In this document: piece by piece, positions 35,722 to 43,857 of the stretch | Numbering within the stretch: the first letter of the stretch is position 1 | Layout of the letters: every line of letters begins with the position of its first letter | Source of the DNA: Pararhizobium sp. YC-54 | GTDB lineage: Bacteria > Pseudomonadota > Alphaproteobacteria > Rhizobiales > Rhizobiaceae | Assembly: GCF_025847205.1 (NCBI RefSeq) | Contig: NZ_JAOYTH010000002.1 | Span: forward strand, 434,001 to 498,000 | Reading direction: 5' to 3' | DNA: 64,000 bases | Program-made: the position numbers and the translations under genes | Notes under the pieces: generated by a model | Database searches by the model: none | Seen by the model: the letters and a program-made list of their open reading frames with translations, nothing else | Told to the model about the DNA's origin: nothing

Positions 35722-36951
35722 TCAATGCGTTGCGCCGGAGCCGCCAACCGCGACGATTGCGAACGGCATGCCCTTGACGGGAATAGCCGCGGTTTCCTTC
35801 AGGGTTTCGCTATCGATCATCCGCACCAGGCTGTGGCGGGGATCGGTGATGGCGATGCCAGCGCCGGCAACAGCAAGCCGCGGCCGCGGGTCGCGCCAAT
35901 GGCCATCCTTGCTGTAGGGCTCAGTGACGCCAGCCGAGCGGACGATCTGGCCACTGACGACATCCAGCACATGCAGCTTGCCATCTTCGGTCAGGATATA
36001 GGCGTTGCGGACATTGGCCGGGTCGAGGACGAAATCGACACGGCGGGTAGGCAGTTCGACAAGACGGTAAGGCGTCTCACTGTCCGGATCGATCAGCACG
36101 ACCTTGTCCTCACCGTAGTTGCCGAGAAAGAACTGCATCGACCGGCCGCCGAGCAGGGTCGACACCTTACCCTCCGGCAAATCGCTGCCATAGGCGACCA
36201 TCTCTAGCTTCGGTCCGCCAAGCCCGCCCGGCCGGGCGACAAGAACGCCCTCCTCGCAACCGAAGGCCACTAGACGCGCCGATGCCGCTTCGCCATGCAG
36301 GTCCGTGCATGTGGCGGCATCGCCAAGCTGTTTTCCGGACCGGTCGACAACACGCAGGCCGAGCCTCGGGGGAAGTTCGTCCGGCTTTACCTCCGTCGTC
36401 ATGTTCGGCACGGAAACGAGGATGTGCTTGCCCATCGGCACCGCCACGCCATGATGCGCAGCCGTGGTATCGACGCTTGCCGCCTGCCCCTTGCCCGCAA
36501 GCAGTGCGCTCTCCTGAAACATATCCACCTTGCCGCCGCGGTCATAGAAGATTGCCACATCGTCGCCATGAGTGACCACATGGCCCGGCTTCTTGCCGGT
36601 GATGGCAGCGGGCAGCAGCTTCGGATCGGAGATGTCGATATCGCGATGCTCGCCATGGTCGGAAAGCGCAATGCCGGAGGCGATGACCTGCACGGTGCCC
36701 TTGTCGCCCTGCACCGCAAAAACGGTCTTGCCGCTTTCGCTTAACGACAGCGCTGCGTAGCCACCAAGGTCGAAGCGGCCAAGTTCGCTGCCGCTTGCCG
36801 CATCGAGCGCCCGCACCACCGGCTGGGTGTGATCGGCGACGAACAGCCGCCATGTTTCCTTGCTGTCATCGGCGAAGGCTGGAAGGGGAGACAGCGCCGT
36901 CAGCGCCAGAATTGCGGCGGCCCGCATCGGTTTGCCAAGATGGAACGGCAT
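35722..36951 (-). CDS. aztD: Periplasmic zinc metallochaperone AztD
   Basis: Beta-propeller chaperone that passes Zn2+ to the periplasmic binding protein AztC. It has 409 residues. The signal peptide is about 1-27 (MRAAAILALTALSPLPAFA). The zinc-site segment DHGEHRDIDISDPKLLPAAI at about 97-116, then ITGKKPGHVVTHGDDVAIFY, AAHHGVAVPMGKHILVSVPN and the closing IVAVGGSGATH are AztD-like. GGAGA precedes the ATG at 36951. The aztABC transporter genes are not in the window, so this copy stands alone. A palindromic site upstream suggests Zur control. Confidence 0.85.
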   Translation of the reverse strand: MPFHLGKPMRAAAILALTALSPLPAFADDSKETWRLFVADHTQPVVRALDAASGSELGRFDLGGYAALSLSESGKTVFAVQGDKGTVQVIASGIALSDHGEHRDIDISDPKLLPAAITGKKPGHVVTHGDDVAIFYDRGGKVDMFQESALLAGKGQAASVDTTAAHHGVAVPMGKHILVSVPNMTTEVKPDELPPRLGLRVVDRSGKQLGDAATCTDLHGEAASARLVAFGCEEGVLVARPGGLGGPKLEMVAYGSDLPEGKVSTLLGGRSMQFFLGNYGEDKVVLIDPDSETPYRLVELPTRRVDFVLDPANVRNAYILTEDGKLHVLDVVSGQIVRSAGVTEPYSKDGHWRDPRPRLAVAGAGIAITDPRHSLVRMIDSETLKETAAIPVKGMPFAIVAVGGSGATH

Positions 36952-36973
36952 GGGATTCTCCTACAAATGTTTA

Positions 36974-37010
36974 TGTAATAACGTTACAAATTGAGCGTTA
37001 TAAAGTTACA
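36974..37010 (-). promoter_or_regulatory. Possible Zur-type operator upstream of aztD
   Basis: TGTAATAACGTTACA is an inverted repeat with TGTAA/TTACA arms 23 bases before the aztD start. A second related GCGTTATAAAGTTACA follows. Zur sites in alphaproteobacteria are AT-rich palindromes around GTTATA and ATAAC. The match is approximate, so this is an inference from the zinc-related gene. Confidence 0.4.
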
Positions 37011-37495
37011 AGCGCCTTGTCCAGACGGAAAATGCGGCAGCTGGAATTCTGCCGGTGTTTAATTCGGAGAACACCGGCCGGCCGGGACAACTGATCCAAC
37101 GGAATGCATCACGGGACATGGGACACGGCGCACGGCGCCATTCGATATTGCAGGCGGCGGCAAGGCGATTCTTGTCCTCAAACGCCCTCTTGGCCTGCGC
37201 TTATTTTCCACCCCAATAAAGGTCAAGTAACCGTTCGTACATTCGCGTCAACTACTATTGCTCATCCATAACAACTGGTGTATTCACACAATAACAAAAT
37301 TAAAACTGCGTTACAAATTTCTTACCAAGACAAAATTTCATCATTTTGTCACAAAACTGACGCGTTTCTTGCTCGAAATTTAGGCAAAATGCACAATATT
37401 TCTGTTTATACCGGCTAATTTCCCACGGTAATATTTAAAAACACAAAACAACTACCAGTAGCAAGTCTAATAGTTAATATAATGCGGGGTTTGAA
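37011..37495. other. AT-rich region upstream of glycosyltransferase genes
   Basis: About 480 bases with no gene. From about 37230 to 37495 base composition drops to a clearly AT-rich level with runs such as AATAACAAAATTAAAA. That would suit a promoter bound by MucR-like regulators of polysaccharide genes. No terminator or repeat is evident. Confidence 0.4.
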
Positions 37496-38533
37496 ATGAC
37501 GATCAATATCGCTGTCATAATACCTTTCTATCAGGCGGAAGACGGAATTTTGCGCAGGGCGCTCGCCTCGGTCGAGATGCAGCAGCTGCCCGCCGGCGTT
37601 ACACTGAAGGTCGTTATCGTCGATGACGCTTCGCCGCACGCAGCCAGCAAGGAGCTCGAAGGGTTCTCGTTCAAGAGCGGCCATGCGCTGAACGTCATCT
37701 CGCAGGTCAATTCCGGCCCTGCCGGAGCGCGGAATACCGGCTTGAACAGCCTTTCCGGCGAGGAGATCGATTTTGTCTCGTTCCTCGACTCCGACGACAT
37801 CTGGACACCCCTGCACATCCAAAGGGCCTTGTCGGGCCTGCGCGACAGCGACTTCTTCTTCTGCAATCACATAAGGAGCAAGCATTACGGCGATTATTTC
37901 CGTTGCCTGCCCGAGACATGGCAGGCGCTCAGCCAAAACCGGGGGACGGGATATTCGCAGCCGGTCAGGGTTTTTCGCGCCGGTGAACTGACGCGGACAA
38001 TGATCCGCGAATGCCCGCCGCAGACATCGACGGTCGTCTACAACTTCCGTAAAAACCCGGACCTTCGCTTCAACACCTCGCTCAGAAGTGCCGGAGAGGA
38101 TCACATCTTCTGGATCGAGCTGTCGATCGACAATGCAACGGCTGTGGACATTCGGGTGAATGTGAGCTGTGGCGAAGGCCTTAACCTTTATTGGTCGAAT
38201 GTTTCCTGGGAAAGCCCGAAATCGATCAGCATCCAGGGCTGCCTTGCCATCCAGTACAACTATATGCGCAACAACGACCGCATCTTTTCCATGGATGTTG
38301 AAACGATCGCCTTCAGGCAAAGACTGTATGAGGGCGCCTATGTCTATGCGATCCTGCGTGGCGCGGCGAAAAGGTTCCTACCGGACCCCAAGGTCTTCAC
38401 GAAACTGGTATCGCATTATCCGGCCTTTATCCTGCGCAGCCCCGCCAACCTTGCCTTCTTTGTGATGAACAGGAAGGTGATGACGGATGTTACATCGGTA
38501 AAAAACGTCCCTAACGCAGACCTGGCCGCCTAA
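37496..38533 (+). CDS. Family 2 glycosyltransferase
   Basis: The product is 345 residues. The GT-A domain is N-terminal: INIAVIIPFYQAEDGILRRA, VVIVDDASPHAASKEL, VNSGPAGARNTGLN and the metal-binding VSFLDSDDIWTP. Further on, GEDHIFWIELS carries the ED acidic residues typical of the catalytic base region. There are no membrane segments. It precedes a sugar transferase by 100 bases on the same strand, so both probably work on the same surface polysaccharide. The acceptor is unknown. Confidence 0.9.
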   Translation: MTINIAVIIPFYQAEDGILRRALASVEMQQLPAGVTLKVVIVDDASPHAASKELEGFSFKSGHALNVISQVNSGPAGARNTGLNSLSGEEIDFVSFLDSDDIWTPLHIQRALSGLRDSDFFFCNHIRSKHYGDYFRCLPETWQALSQNRGTGYSQPVRVFRAGELTRTMIRECPPQTSTVVYNFRKNPDLRFNTSLRSAGEDHIFWIELSIDNATAVDIRVNVSCGEGLNLYWSNVSWESPKSISIQGCLAIQYNYMRNNDRIFSMDVETIAFRQRLYEGAYVYAILRGAAKRFLPDPKVFTKLVSHYPAFILRSPANLAFFVMNRKVMTDVTSVKNVPNADLAA

Positions 38534-38632
38534 GGGGCCTCATTTCCGTTGGCGCCGCGCCTTGCCTGCCGGGCGCTTTGCCTGGACTGCAAGGCAGGCC
38601 TTGTGAAAATTCCAAAACATTTCGAGCACAAC

Positions 38633-39295
38633 ATGATTTCATCCGCGGCAAGAAACGGTAAATATTCCCTCACACATATTGTCAATCTTCAGTATAGACC
38701 GACTGGAGGTTTCACGAAACGCCTCATAGATATCTTTGCGTCTCTTTCGATCATCCTTATATTCTCTCCGATTATTCTTATGATCGCAGCACTGGTGAAA
38801 TTATCGACGACAGGGTCGGTATTTTGCGGCCATACCGAGATCGGCTATGACGGCGTATCCCTCGCCCGCTTGAAGTTTCGGATCTCTTCGCCCCGAGGGG
38901 GAGAGGACCTCGCCCAGTATCTGACAACCCAATATCTGCCAACGTCAGAAACGCTCTGGACGCGCAAACATCAGCGGGACGCCTCGCTTCCACCCTTGGG
39001 CGCTGTCCTTCAACACCTGGGCCTGGACGGACTGCCGCAGCTCTTCAACGTCCTGCGCGGCGACATGAGCATCGTCGGGCCCTCGCCGTTGACGATGGGG
39101 GAGATCGAGCGATACGGCTCCAAGACGTCATATTACATCAAGTCGCGCCCGGGCCTGATCGGCTACCGGTTGGTGAACGGCACGGACGGCCAATATTGCC
39201 GGCGCCTGCAACTCGACCGGGATTATACGGAAAACTGGACGGTGGTAACGGATTGCCGGGAAATCTGGCGATTTCTCACCGCTGCGCGGTATTGA
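38633..39295 (+). CDS. Bacterial sugar transferase-like protein (ExoY/WcaJ type) with altered catalytic motif
   Basis: Monotopic phosphoglycosyl transferase-like, about 220 residues. The N-terminal membrane helix is ASLSIILIFSPIILMIAALV, then the catalytic-domain signature LPQLFNVLRGDMSIVGPSPL and the end RPGLIGYRLVNG. Active members have an Asp-Glu dyad in LDELPQ and VGPRP; here these read LDGLPQ and VGPSP. The loss of the Glu argues against normal transferase activity. The open frame begins at TTG 38549; I use the ATG at 38633. It lies downstream of the glycosyltransferase. Confidence 0.8.
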   Translation: MISSAARNGKYSLTHIVNLQYRPTGGFTKRLIDIFASLSIILIFSPIILMIAALVKLSTTGSVFCGHTEIGYDGVSLARLKFRISSPRGGEDLAQYLTTQYLPTSETLWTRKHQRDASLPPLGAVLQHLGLDGLPQLFNVLRGDMSIVGPSPLTMGEIERYGSKTSYYIKSRPGLIGYRLVNGTDGQYCRRLQLDRDYTENWTVVTDCREIWRFLTAARY

Positions 39296-39346
39296 CCGCT
39301 CGTCATACCCCCGGCACTGGCCCTGGCATACACGCCGCTTGCGGCC

Positions 39347-40171
39347 TTACGCGCCGGCGTCGGCCCATTCGCACCGGAAGGCCAGGATGGGTTTCGAAAA
39401 TCCCTTCAGCCGGCGGCGCTTTGCCTCGGTGAAGAGATCGGCGGCGCCGTACTCGCGAAAAATGTTTTCCGACACCAGGATCTGATCGCTGGCGGCGGCA
39501 TCGCAAAGGCGAGCTGCCAGCTGCACGGTGGAACCGAACAGATCGTTGCTGTCCTCGACAGGTTCGCCGCAATCCAGTCCGATGCGGATATGAAGGGGTT
39601 CGGCATTGCCCAGATTGTACCGTTCAAACCCCTGCTGGATCGCCCTCGCGCAATCGACGGCCTGGGCGATCGAGGCGAAGGTCGCCATGACGCCGTCGCC
39701 GGTGTGCTTCACCTCGCGGCCGGAAAATTGTTCAAGGCATCTGTGCACCACGGCGTCGTGCGCCCTGACCAGTTCGGTCGCCATCCGATCCCCGAGGCGC
39801 GCCGTCATCGCGGTCGAGCCGACGATGTCGGTGAACAGGATAGCCCGGTGGCCGGAGTCCATTTCGGCCAAGGATTGTCCCCGCGGAGGCTCCGGGTCGT
39901 ATATCCGGCCAAGAAACGCCTCGACCGCCGACAGGGCGACTTCGACGACCTCGCCGGCGACAAAGCCGTGCGCCTGGCGGTGCACGCATTGGGCGGTTTC
40001 GGCGTCCGGCGCGTCCACCAGGCAAAATGCGGTTCCACGTCGCTGGTCGAACCAGTAGGTCAGAAACTTGACGCCATACTGGTCCTGAATCTCAAGATCC
40101 TTGCTATGTGCCTCGGCAACGTCTGCGGCCGTGGTTCCCGTCAGGTCATGCCGGTCCATGAAAATAGGCAT
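39347..40171 (-). CDS. Class III adenylate/guanylate cyclase with N-terminal DUF4242-like domain
   Basis: The product is 274 residues from MPIFMDRHDLTGTTAADVAE. The first 95 residues resemble DUF4242 (nickel-binding SCO4226-like): MDRHDLTG, FLTYWFDQRRGTAFCLVDAP and AHGFVAGEVVEV. The cyclase domain has metal Asp in AILFTDIVGSTAMTARLGDR and EVKHTGDGVMATFASI, and HIRIGLDCGEPVEDSNDLFG. It is soluble. The pairing suggests cyclic nucleotide synthesis tuned by a small ligand or metal, which is inference. The open frame to 40279 is not needed. Confidence 0.87.
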   Translation of the reverse strand: MPIFMDRHDLTGTTAADVAEAHSKDLEIQDQYGVKFLTYWFDQRRGTAFCLVDAPDAETAQCVHRQAHGFVAGEVVEVALSAVEAFLGRIYDPEPPRGQSLAEMDSGHRAILFTDIVGSTAMTARLGDRMATELVRAHDAVVHRCLEQFSGREVKHTGDGVMATFASIAQAVDCARAIQQGFERYNLGNAEPLHIRIGLDCGEPVEDSNDLFGSTVQLAARLCDAAASDQILVSENIFREYGAADLFTEAKRRRLKGFSKPILAFRCEWADAGA

Positions 40172-40330
40172 CTGCGCGCTCCCGCCCCGAGCCCTGCATC
40201 TGTTGCAAGGTTTCATTCTACGGTGTGGAGACAGTTCCGTCCATCTTTTAGAGCCAACTAATGAACAAGGGGAAAACATGGACGTCCTCCCCTTGCCTTC
40301 TTGTATCTTGCCGTCTTGCCGGTCAGTCGC

Positions 40331-40564
40331 TCAGGCCGCGTAGCGGGGGCGCTGCTGCGATCGCCGTGTCTGCCTTGAACGGCTTGTCTCATCCAGCTTG
40401 AAGCGGGCAAGCAGGGTCTGCAACTGGCGGAACTGCGGCGCCAGAATCGATCGCCGCAGCTTGAAGCCGCCGTCCCGCCACAGCGGCCAAACGACTTTCA
40501 GCTTGAACCTTTCGCATCCGGCCTCTATCTCCGATGGACACCCCTCGCATTTTCCCGGAGACAT
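40331..40564 (-). CDS. Doubtful small basic ORF
   Basis: The frame gives 77 residues, basic, with KVVWPLWRDGGFKLRRSILA and a tail ending RPRYAA. It overlaps the start of the oligopeptidase gene by about 30 bases on the other strand. It has no convincing ribosome binding site. The 360-base gap between the cyclase and the oligopeptidase contains no other supported gene. It may be a remnant or a non-coding frame. Confidence 0.25.
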   Translation of the reverse strand: MSPGKCEGCPSEIEAGCERFKLKVVWPLWRDGGFKLRRSILAPQFRQLQTLLARFKLDETSRSRQTRRSQQRPRYAA

Positions 40565-42660
40565 CCTTGTCCATTTTCAAGAACCTGCCGCCCGCTCCCG
40601 TCGCCCCGAAGAAGCCAGTGACGGACATCCGCCACGGCATTGCCCGGACGGACGATTATGCCTGGCTGCGCGCCGGCAACTGGCAGGCGATGTTCAAGGA
40701 TCCTTCGATCCTCGACCCCGAAATCCGCACGCATCTGGAAGCCGAGAACGCCTATATGAAGGCGGCGATGTCTGACACCGAGGCGCTGCAGAAGACGCTG
40801 TTTGCCGAAATGAAGGGGCGTATCAAGGAAGACGATAGCTCGGTGCCGATGAAGGACGGGCCATTTGCCTATGGCACCTTCTTCGTTACCGGCGGCGAGC
40901 AGCCGCGTTATTTCCGCATTCCGCGCGATGGGGGGGCACGCACCGTCCTTCTTGACGGCGACAAGGAAGGCGACGGCAAGGCCTATTTCCGCCTCGCCGG
41001 CATCGACCACTCGACCGACCACAGCCGCGGCCTTTGGGGCTATGACGACAAGGGCTCGGAATACTACACCTTGCGCGTCCGCGATCTTGCAACCGGCGAG
41101 GATCTGGCCGACGTCATCGAAAACACCGGCGGCGGCGGCGCCTGGGCGCCGGACGGCAAGAGCTTCTTCTACACCGTGCTCGACGACAACCATCGGCCGT
41201 CGAAAATCTTCCACCACATCGTCGGCACGCCGCAGAGTGACGACCGGCTGGTCTATGAGGAAGAGGATCCGGGCTTCTTCATGGGCGTCGGCGGCTCGAT
41301 GCTCGACGACTTCATCTACATCGACATCCACGACCATGAGACCAGCGAATACTGGCTGCTGCCGACCTCCGATCTCACCGGCAAGCCGCAGCTGGTCGCC
41401 GCGCGCGAGACAGGGCTCGAATACTCGCTGACCGAAGGCGCAGATGTCTTCTACATCCTGACCAACGCCGACGGCGCCAAGGATTTCAAGATCATGCAGA
41501 CGCCGGTTGACAAACCGTCGCGGGAAAACTGGACCGACGTCGTGCCGCACACGCCGGGCCGGCTGATCATCAGCCACATGGCCTTTGCCCGCCATCTCGT
41601 CTGGCTGGAGCGGGAAAACGGCCTGCCGCAGATCAAGATCCGCGATCGCCGTACCGGCGAGGAACATTCGATCGCCTTTGCCGAGGAAGCCTATTCGCTC
41701 GGACTGTCGGGGGCCGGCGAATACGACACCGACGTCATCCGCTTCTCCTATTCCTCGATGACGACGCCGAGCCAGCTCTACGACTACGATATGGCGACGC
41801 GCGAGCGCACGCTCCTGAAGACGCAGGACGTGCCGTCCGGTCACAATCCCGATGACTATGTCACCCGCCGGGTCATGGCGCCGGCATGGGACGGCGCCGA
41901 GGTTCCGGTCACCCTGCTCTACCGCAAGGACACCCCGCTCGATGGTTCGGCACCCTGCCTGCTCTATGGCTACGGCGCCTATGGCATTGCCATTCCGGCC
42001 TCGTTCAACACCAATTGTCTGTCATTGGCCGACCGCGGCTTCGTCTATGCCATCGCCCATATCCGCGGCGGCAAGGACAAGGGCTTCCAGTGGTACGAAG
42101 ACGGCAGGATGGAGAAGAAGACCAACACCTTCAAGGACTTCATCGCGGCAGCCGACTATCTGAATCAACAGAAGTTCACGTCCTACGCAAACATCGTCGC
42201 CGAGGGCGGATCGGCCGGCGGCATGCTGATGGGGGCGATCGCCAACATGGCGCCGGAGAAATTCAAGGGCGTCATCGCCGCCGTGCCCTTCGTCGATGTG
42301 TTGAACACCATGCTCGACGACACTCTGCCGCTGACGCCGCCGGAATGGCCGGAATGGGGCAATCCGATTGCATCGAAGGAAGCCTATGAGCGCATGGCCG
42401 CCTATTCGCCATACGACAACGTCACGGCAAAGCCCTATCCGGCGATCCTGGCGCTCGGCGGCCTGACCGACCCGCGCGTCACCTATTGGGAACCGGCCAA
42501 ATGGGTTGCCAAGCTGCGTGAAAACACCACCGGCTCCGAACCGATCCTGATGAAGACCAACATGGACGCCGGCCATGGCGGCGCATCCGGCCGCTTCCAG
42601 CGGCTGGAGGAAATCGCGTTCGAGTACGCGTTTGCGATCAAGGTGGCGGGGAAGATGTAA
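40534..42660 (+). CDS. Oligopeptidase B-type S9 family peptidase
   Basis: Serine peptidase that cleaves short peptides after basic residues, 708 residues. The N-terminal half is a beta-propeller (about 80-420). The C-terminal alpha/beta hydrolase domain has Ser560 in EGGSAGGMLMG, Asp646 in GGLTDPRV and His681 in DAGHGGASGRF, a complete triad. The opening VTDIRHGIARTDDYAWLR is typical of PtrB. No signal peptide, so cytoplasmic. The ATG at 40534 is used; a TTG at 40567 would also keep the conserved part. Confidence 0.92.
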   Translation: MDTPRIFPETSLSIFKNLPPAPVAPKKPVTDIRHGIARTDDYAWLRAGNWQAMFKDPSILDPEIRTHLEAENAYMKAAMSDTEALQKTLFAEMKGRIKEDDSSVPMKDGPFAYGTFFVTGGEQPRYFRIPRDGGARTVLLDGDKEGDGKAYFRLAGIDHSTDHSRGLWGYDDKGSEYYTLRVRDLATGEDLADVIENTGGGGAWAPDGKSFFYTVLDDNHRPSKIFHHIVGTPQSDDRLVYEEEDPGFFMGVGGSMLDDFIYIDIHDHETSEYWLLPTSDLTGKPQLVAARETGLEYSLTEGADVFYILTNADGAKDFKIMQTPVDKPSRENWTDVVPHTPGRLIISHMAFARHLVWLERENGLPQIKIRDRRTGEEHSIAFAEEAYSLGLSGAGEYDTDVIRFSYSSMTTPSQLYDYDMATRERTLLKTQDVPSGHNPDDYVTRRVMAPAWDGAEVPVTLLYRKDTPLDGSAPCLLYGYGAYGIAIPASFNTNCLSLADRGFVYAIAHIRGGKDKGFQWYEDGRMEKKTNTFKDFIAAADYLNQQKFTSYANIVAEGGSAGGMLMGAIANMAPEKFKGVIAAVPFVDVLNTMLDDTLPLTPPEWPEWGNPIASKEAYERMAAYSPYDNVTAKPYPAILALGGLTDPRVTYWEPAKWVAKLRENTTGSEPILMKTNMDAGHGGASGRFQRLEEIAFEYAFAIKVAGKM

Positions 42661-42720
42661 GGCGGCTTGCTTGCCCCCCCGCGGGAGCAGGGCTATCGCA
42701 TGTGGATCGAAGGCCGCCAC

Positions 42721-42852
42721 GGCAGTCTCCCTCTTCTCCCCAGCGGGGAGAAGTGCCGAGCGTATGCGAGGCGATGAGGGGGTGCTCCGGCAAACTCGGA
42801 GCGGGCCGCTCGCCCATATGCGATAGCCCTGCCCTCAAGGGAGAAGAGAGAA
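42721..42852. repeat. Rhizobium-type intergenic mosaic repeat
   Basis: CTCTTCTCCCCAGCGGGGAG followed by GTGCCGAGCGTATGCGAGGC closely matches the module at 7285. It ends with CCATATGCGATAGCCCTGCC, also present at 7285-7460. It lies between the oligopeptidase and DUF1697 genes. Confidence 0.75.
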
Positions 42853-42907
42853 TTCTCAAACCTGTCGTATACTGGGACCTGCATCTGCTATCGTCGGGAG
42901 AGGCCGC

Positions 42908-43435
42908 ATGTCCGTCCATATCGCCCTGCTTCGCGCCGTCAATGTCGGTGGGACCGGCAAACTTGCCATGAGCGACCTGAAAGCGCTGTGCGAGAAAGCC
43001 GGTTTCGAAGACGTGAAAACCTATATCCAGAGCGGCAATGTTTTGTTTCGGTCGCAACTCTCCGCCGAAAAGGCCGGCAAGGCTCTGGATGACGCGCTTG
43101 CCAAGCTGATGGGCAAGGCGCCGGGCGTGATGGTCCGCAGCCGCAAGCAACTGGAAACCATCGCTGAAAACAATCCCTTTGCGGATGCCAAGCCGAACTA
43201 CCTGATGGTCAATTTCCTGCCGGAGGAAGCGCCTGCCGATGCGCTGGACAAACTCGTCGCGCCGGATGGCGAAGAGGTGCATGCCGCAGGCCACGAAATC
43301 TACGTGCATTATCCCAACGGCTCCGGCCGCTCGAAACTGAAGCTGCCGGCGCTGAAACAGGCCACATCGCGCAATCTCAACACGGTGCGGAAGCTGGCGG
43401 AGCTTGCGGCGGAGATGGAAGACGCAGGCGACTGA
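42908..43435 (+). CDS. DUF1697 family protein
   Basis: The product is 175 residues. The DUF1697 signature is present: HIALLRAVNVGGTGKLAMSD, FEDVKTYIQSGNVLFRS, ENNPFADAKPNYLMVNFL and EIYVHYPNGSGRSKLKLPAL followed by TSRNLNTVRKL. No membrane segment. Function unknown in this family. The stop codon's last base is the first base of the palindromic element that follows, so the element abuts the gene exactly. Confidence 0.9.
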   Translation: MSVHIALLRAVNVGGTGKLAMSDLKALCEKAGFEDVKTYIQSGNVLFRSQLSAEKAGKALDDALAKLMGKAPGVMVRSRKQLETIAENNPFADAKPNYLMVNFLPEEAPADALDKLVAPDGEEVHAAGHEIYVHYPNGSGRSKLKLPALKQATSRNLNTVRKLAELAAEMEDAGD

Positions 43436-43698
43436 TACCAAGTCTCGATGATAGAGGCCTATAGGACAGGCTCGATCGGATTTTCTGGCTAGGAGAGGTC
43501 CGCGGAGCGATGCCCATGCATCGGTCAAGGACCGCGACGCCGCCAGAAAAGCCGAGAAGCCTGCCGAAGGTGGCCCATGGCTGGTCTCTGGCGTTGTTGC
43601 GCCGCTTGCCCGATGCGGCAGCATCGCGCTGCGCACCGCGCCTAGCCAGAGATCAGCCATGGGCCATCCTATAGGTCTCTATCATCGAGACTTGGTAT
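43435..43698. mobile_element. 264-bp multi-stem palindromic element with 32-bp terminal inverted repeats
   Basis: The ends at 43435-43466 and 43667-43698 are inverted with one mismatch (left begins ATACCAAGTCTCGATGATAG). Inside is a stem TTTTCTGGC / GCCAGAAAA enclosing GGTCC...GGACC and GCGATGC...GCATCG, then a second 21-base stem with one mismatch (GGCCCATGGCTGGTCTCTGG on the left). No open frame. Its central core GCGGAGCGATGCC...GCATCGGTCAAGG is shared with the element at 60128. It looks like a MITE-like element or a structured RNA; no target duplication is obvious. Confidence 0.7.
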
Positions 43699-43857
43699 AA
43701 ATTGTCCCGGGCGTCGGGCAACGCAGTGGCATGTTTGTGGATAACGCAGTGGTCCGTTTGCAGATTGAGACAATCCTAACGAATTGTTTAATCCTTACAA
43801 CATTAGAGACCAATAACATTCCCCTTTAATTGCCAGTCGTTCTTTGGGGGAATAGCT

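Noticed and set aside
40278..40343. Possible 21-residue peptide MDVLPLPSCILPSCRSVAQA
   Set aside because: It has a passable AAGGGG upstream but no terminator, alternative RNA pairing or gene pairing that would support a leader role.
40534..41844. Minus-strand frame of about 440 codons opposite oligopeptidase B
   Set aside because: Shadow of a gene with a complete catalytic triad; no ribosome binding site or family motif.
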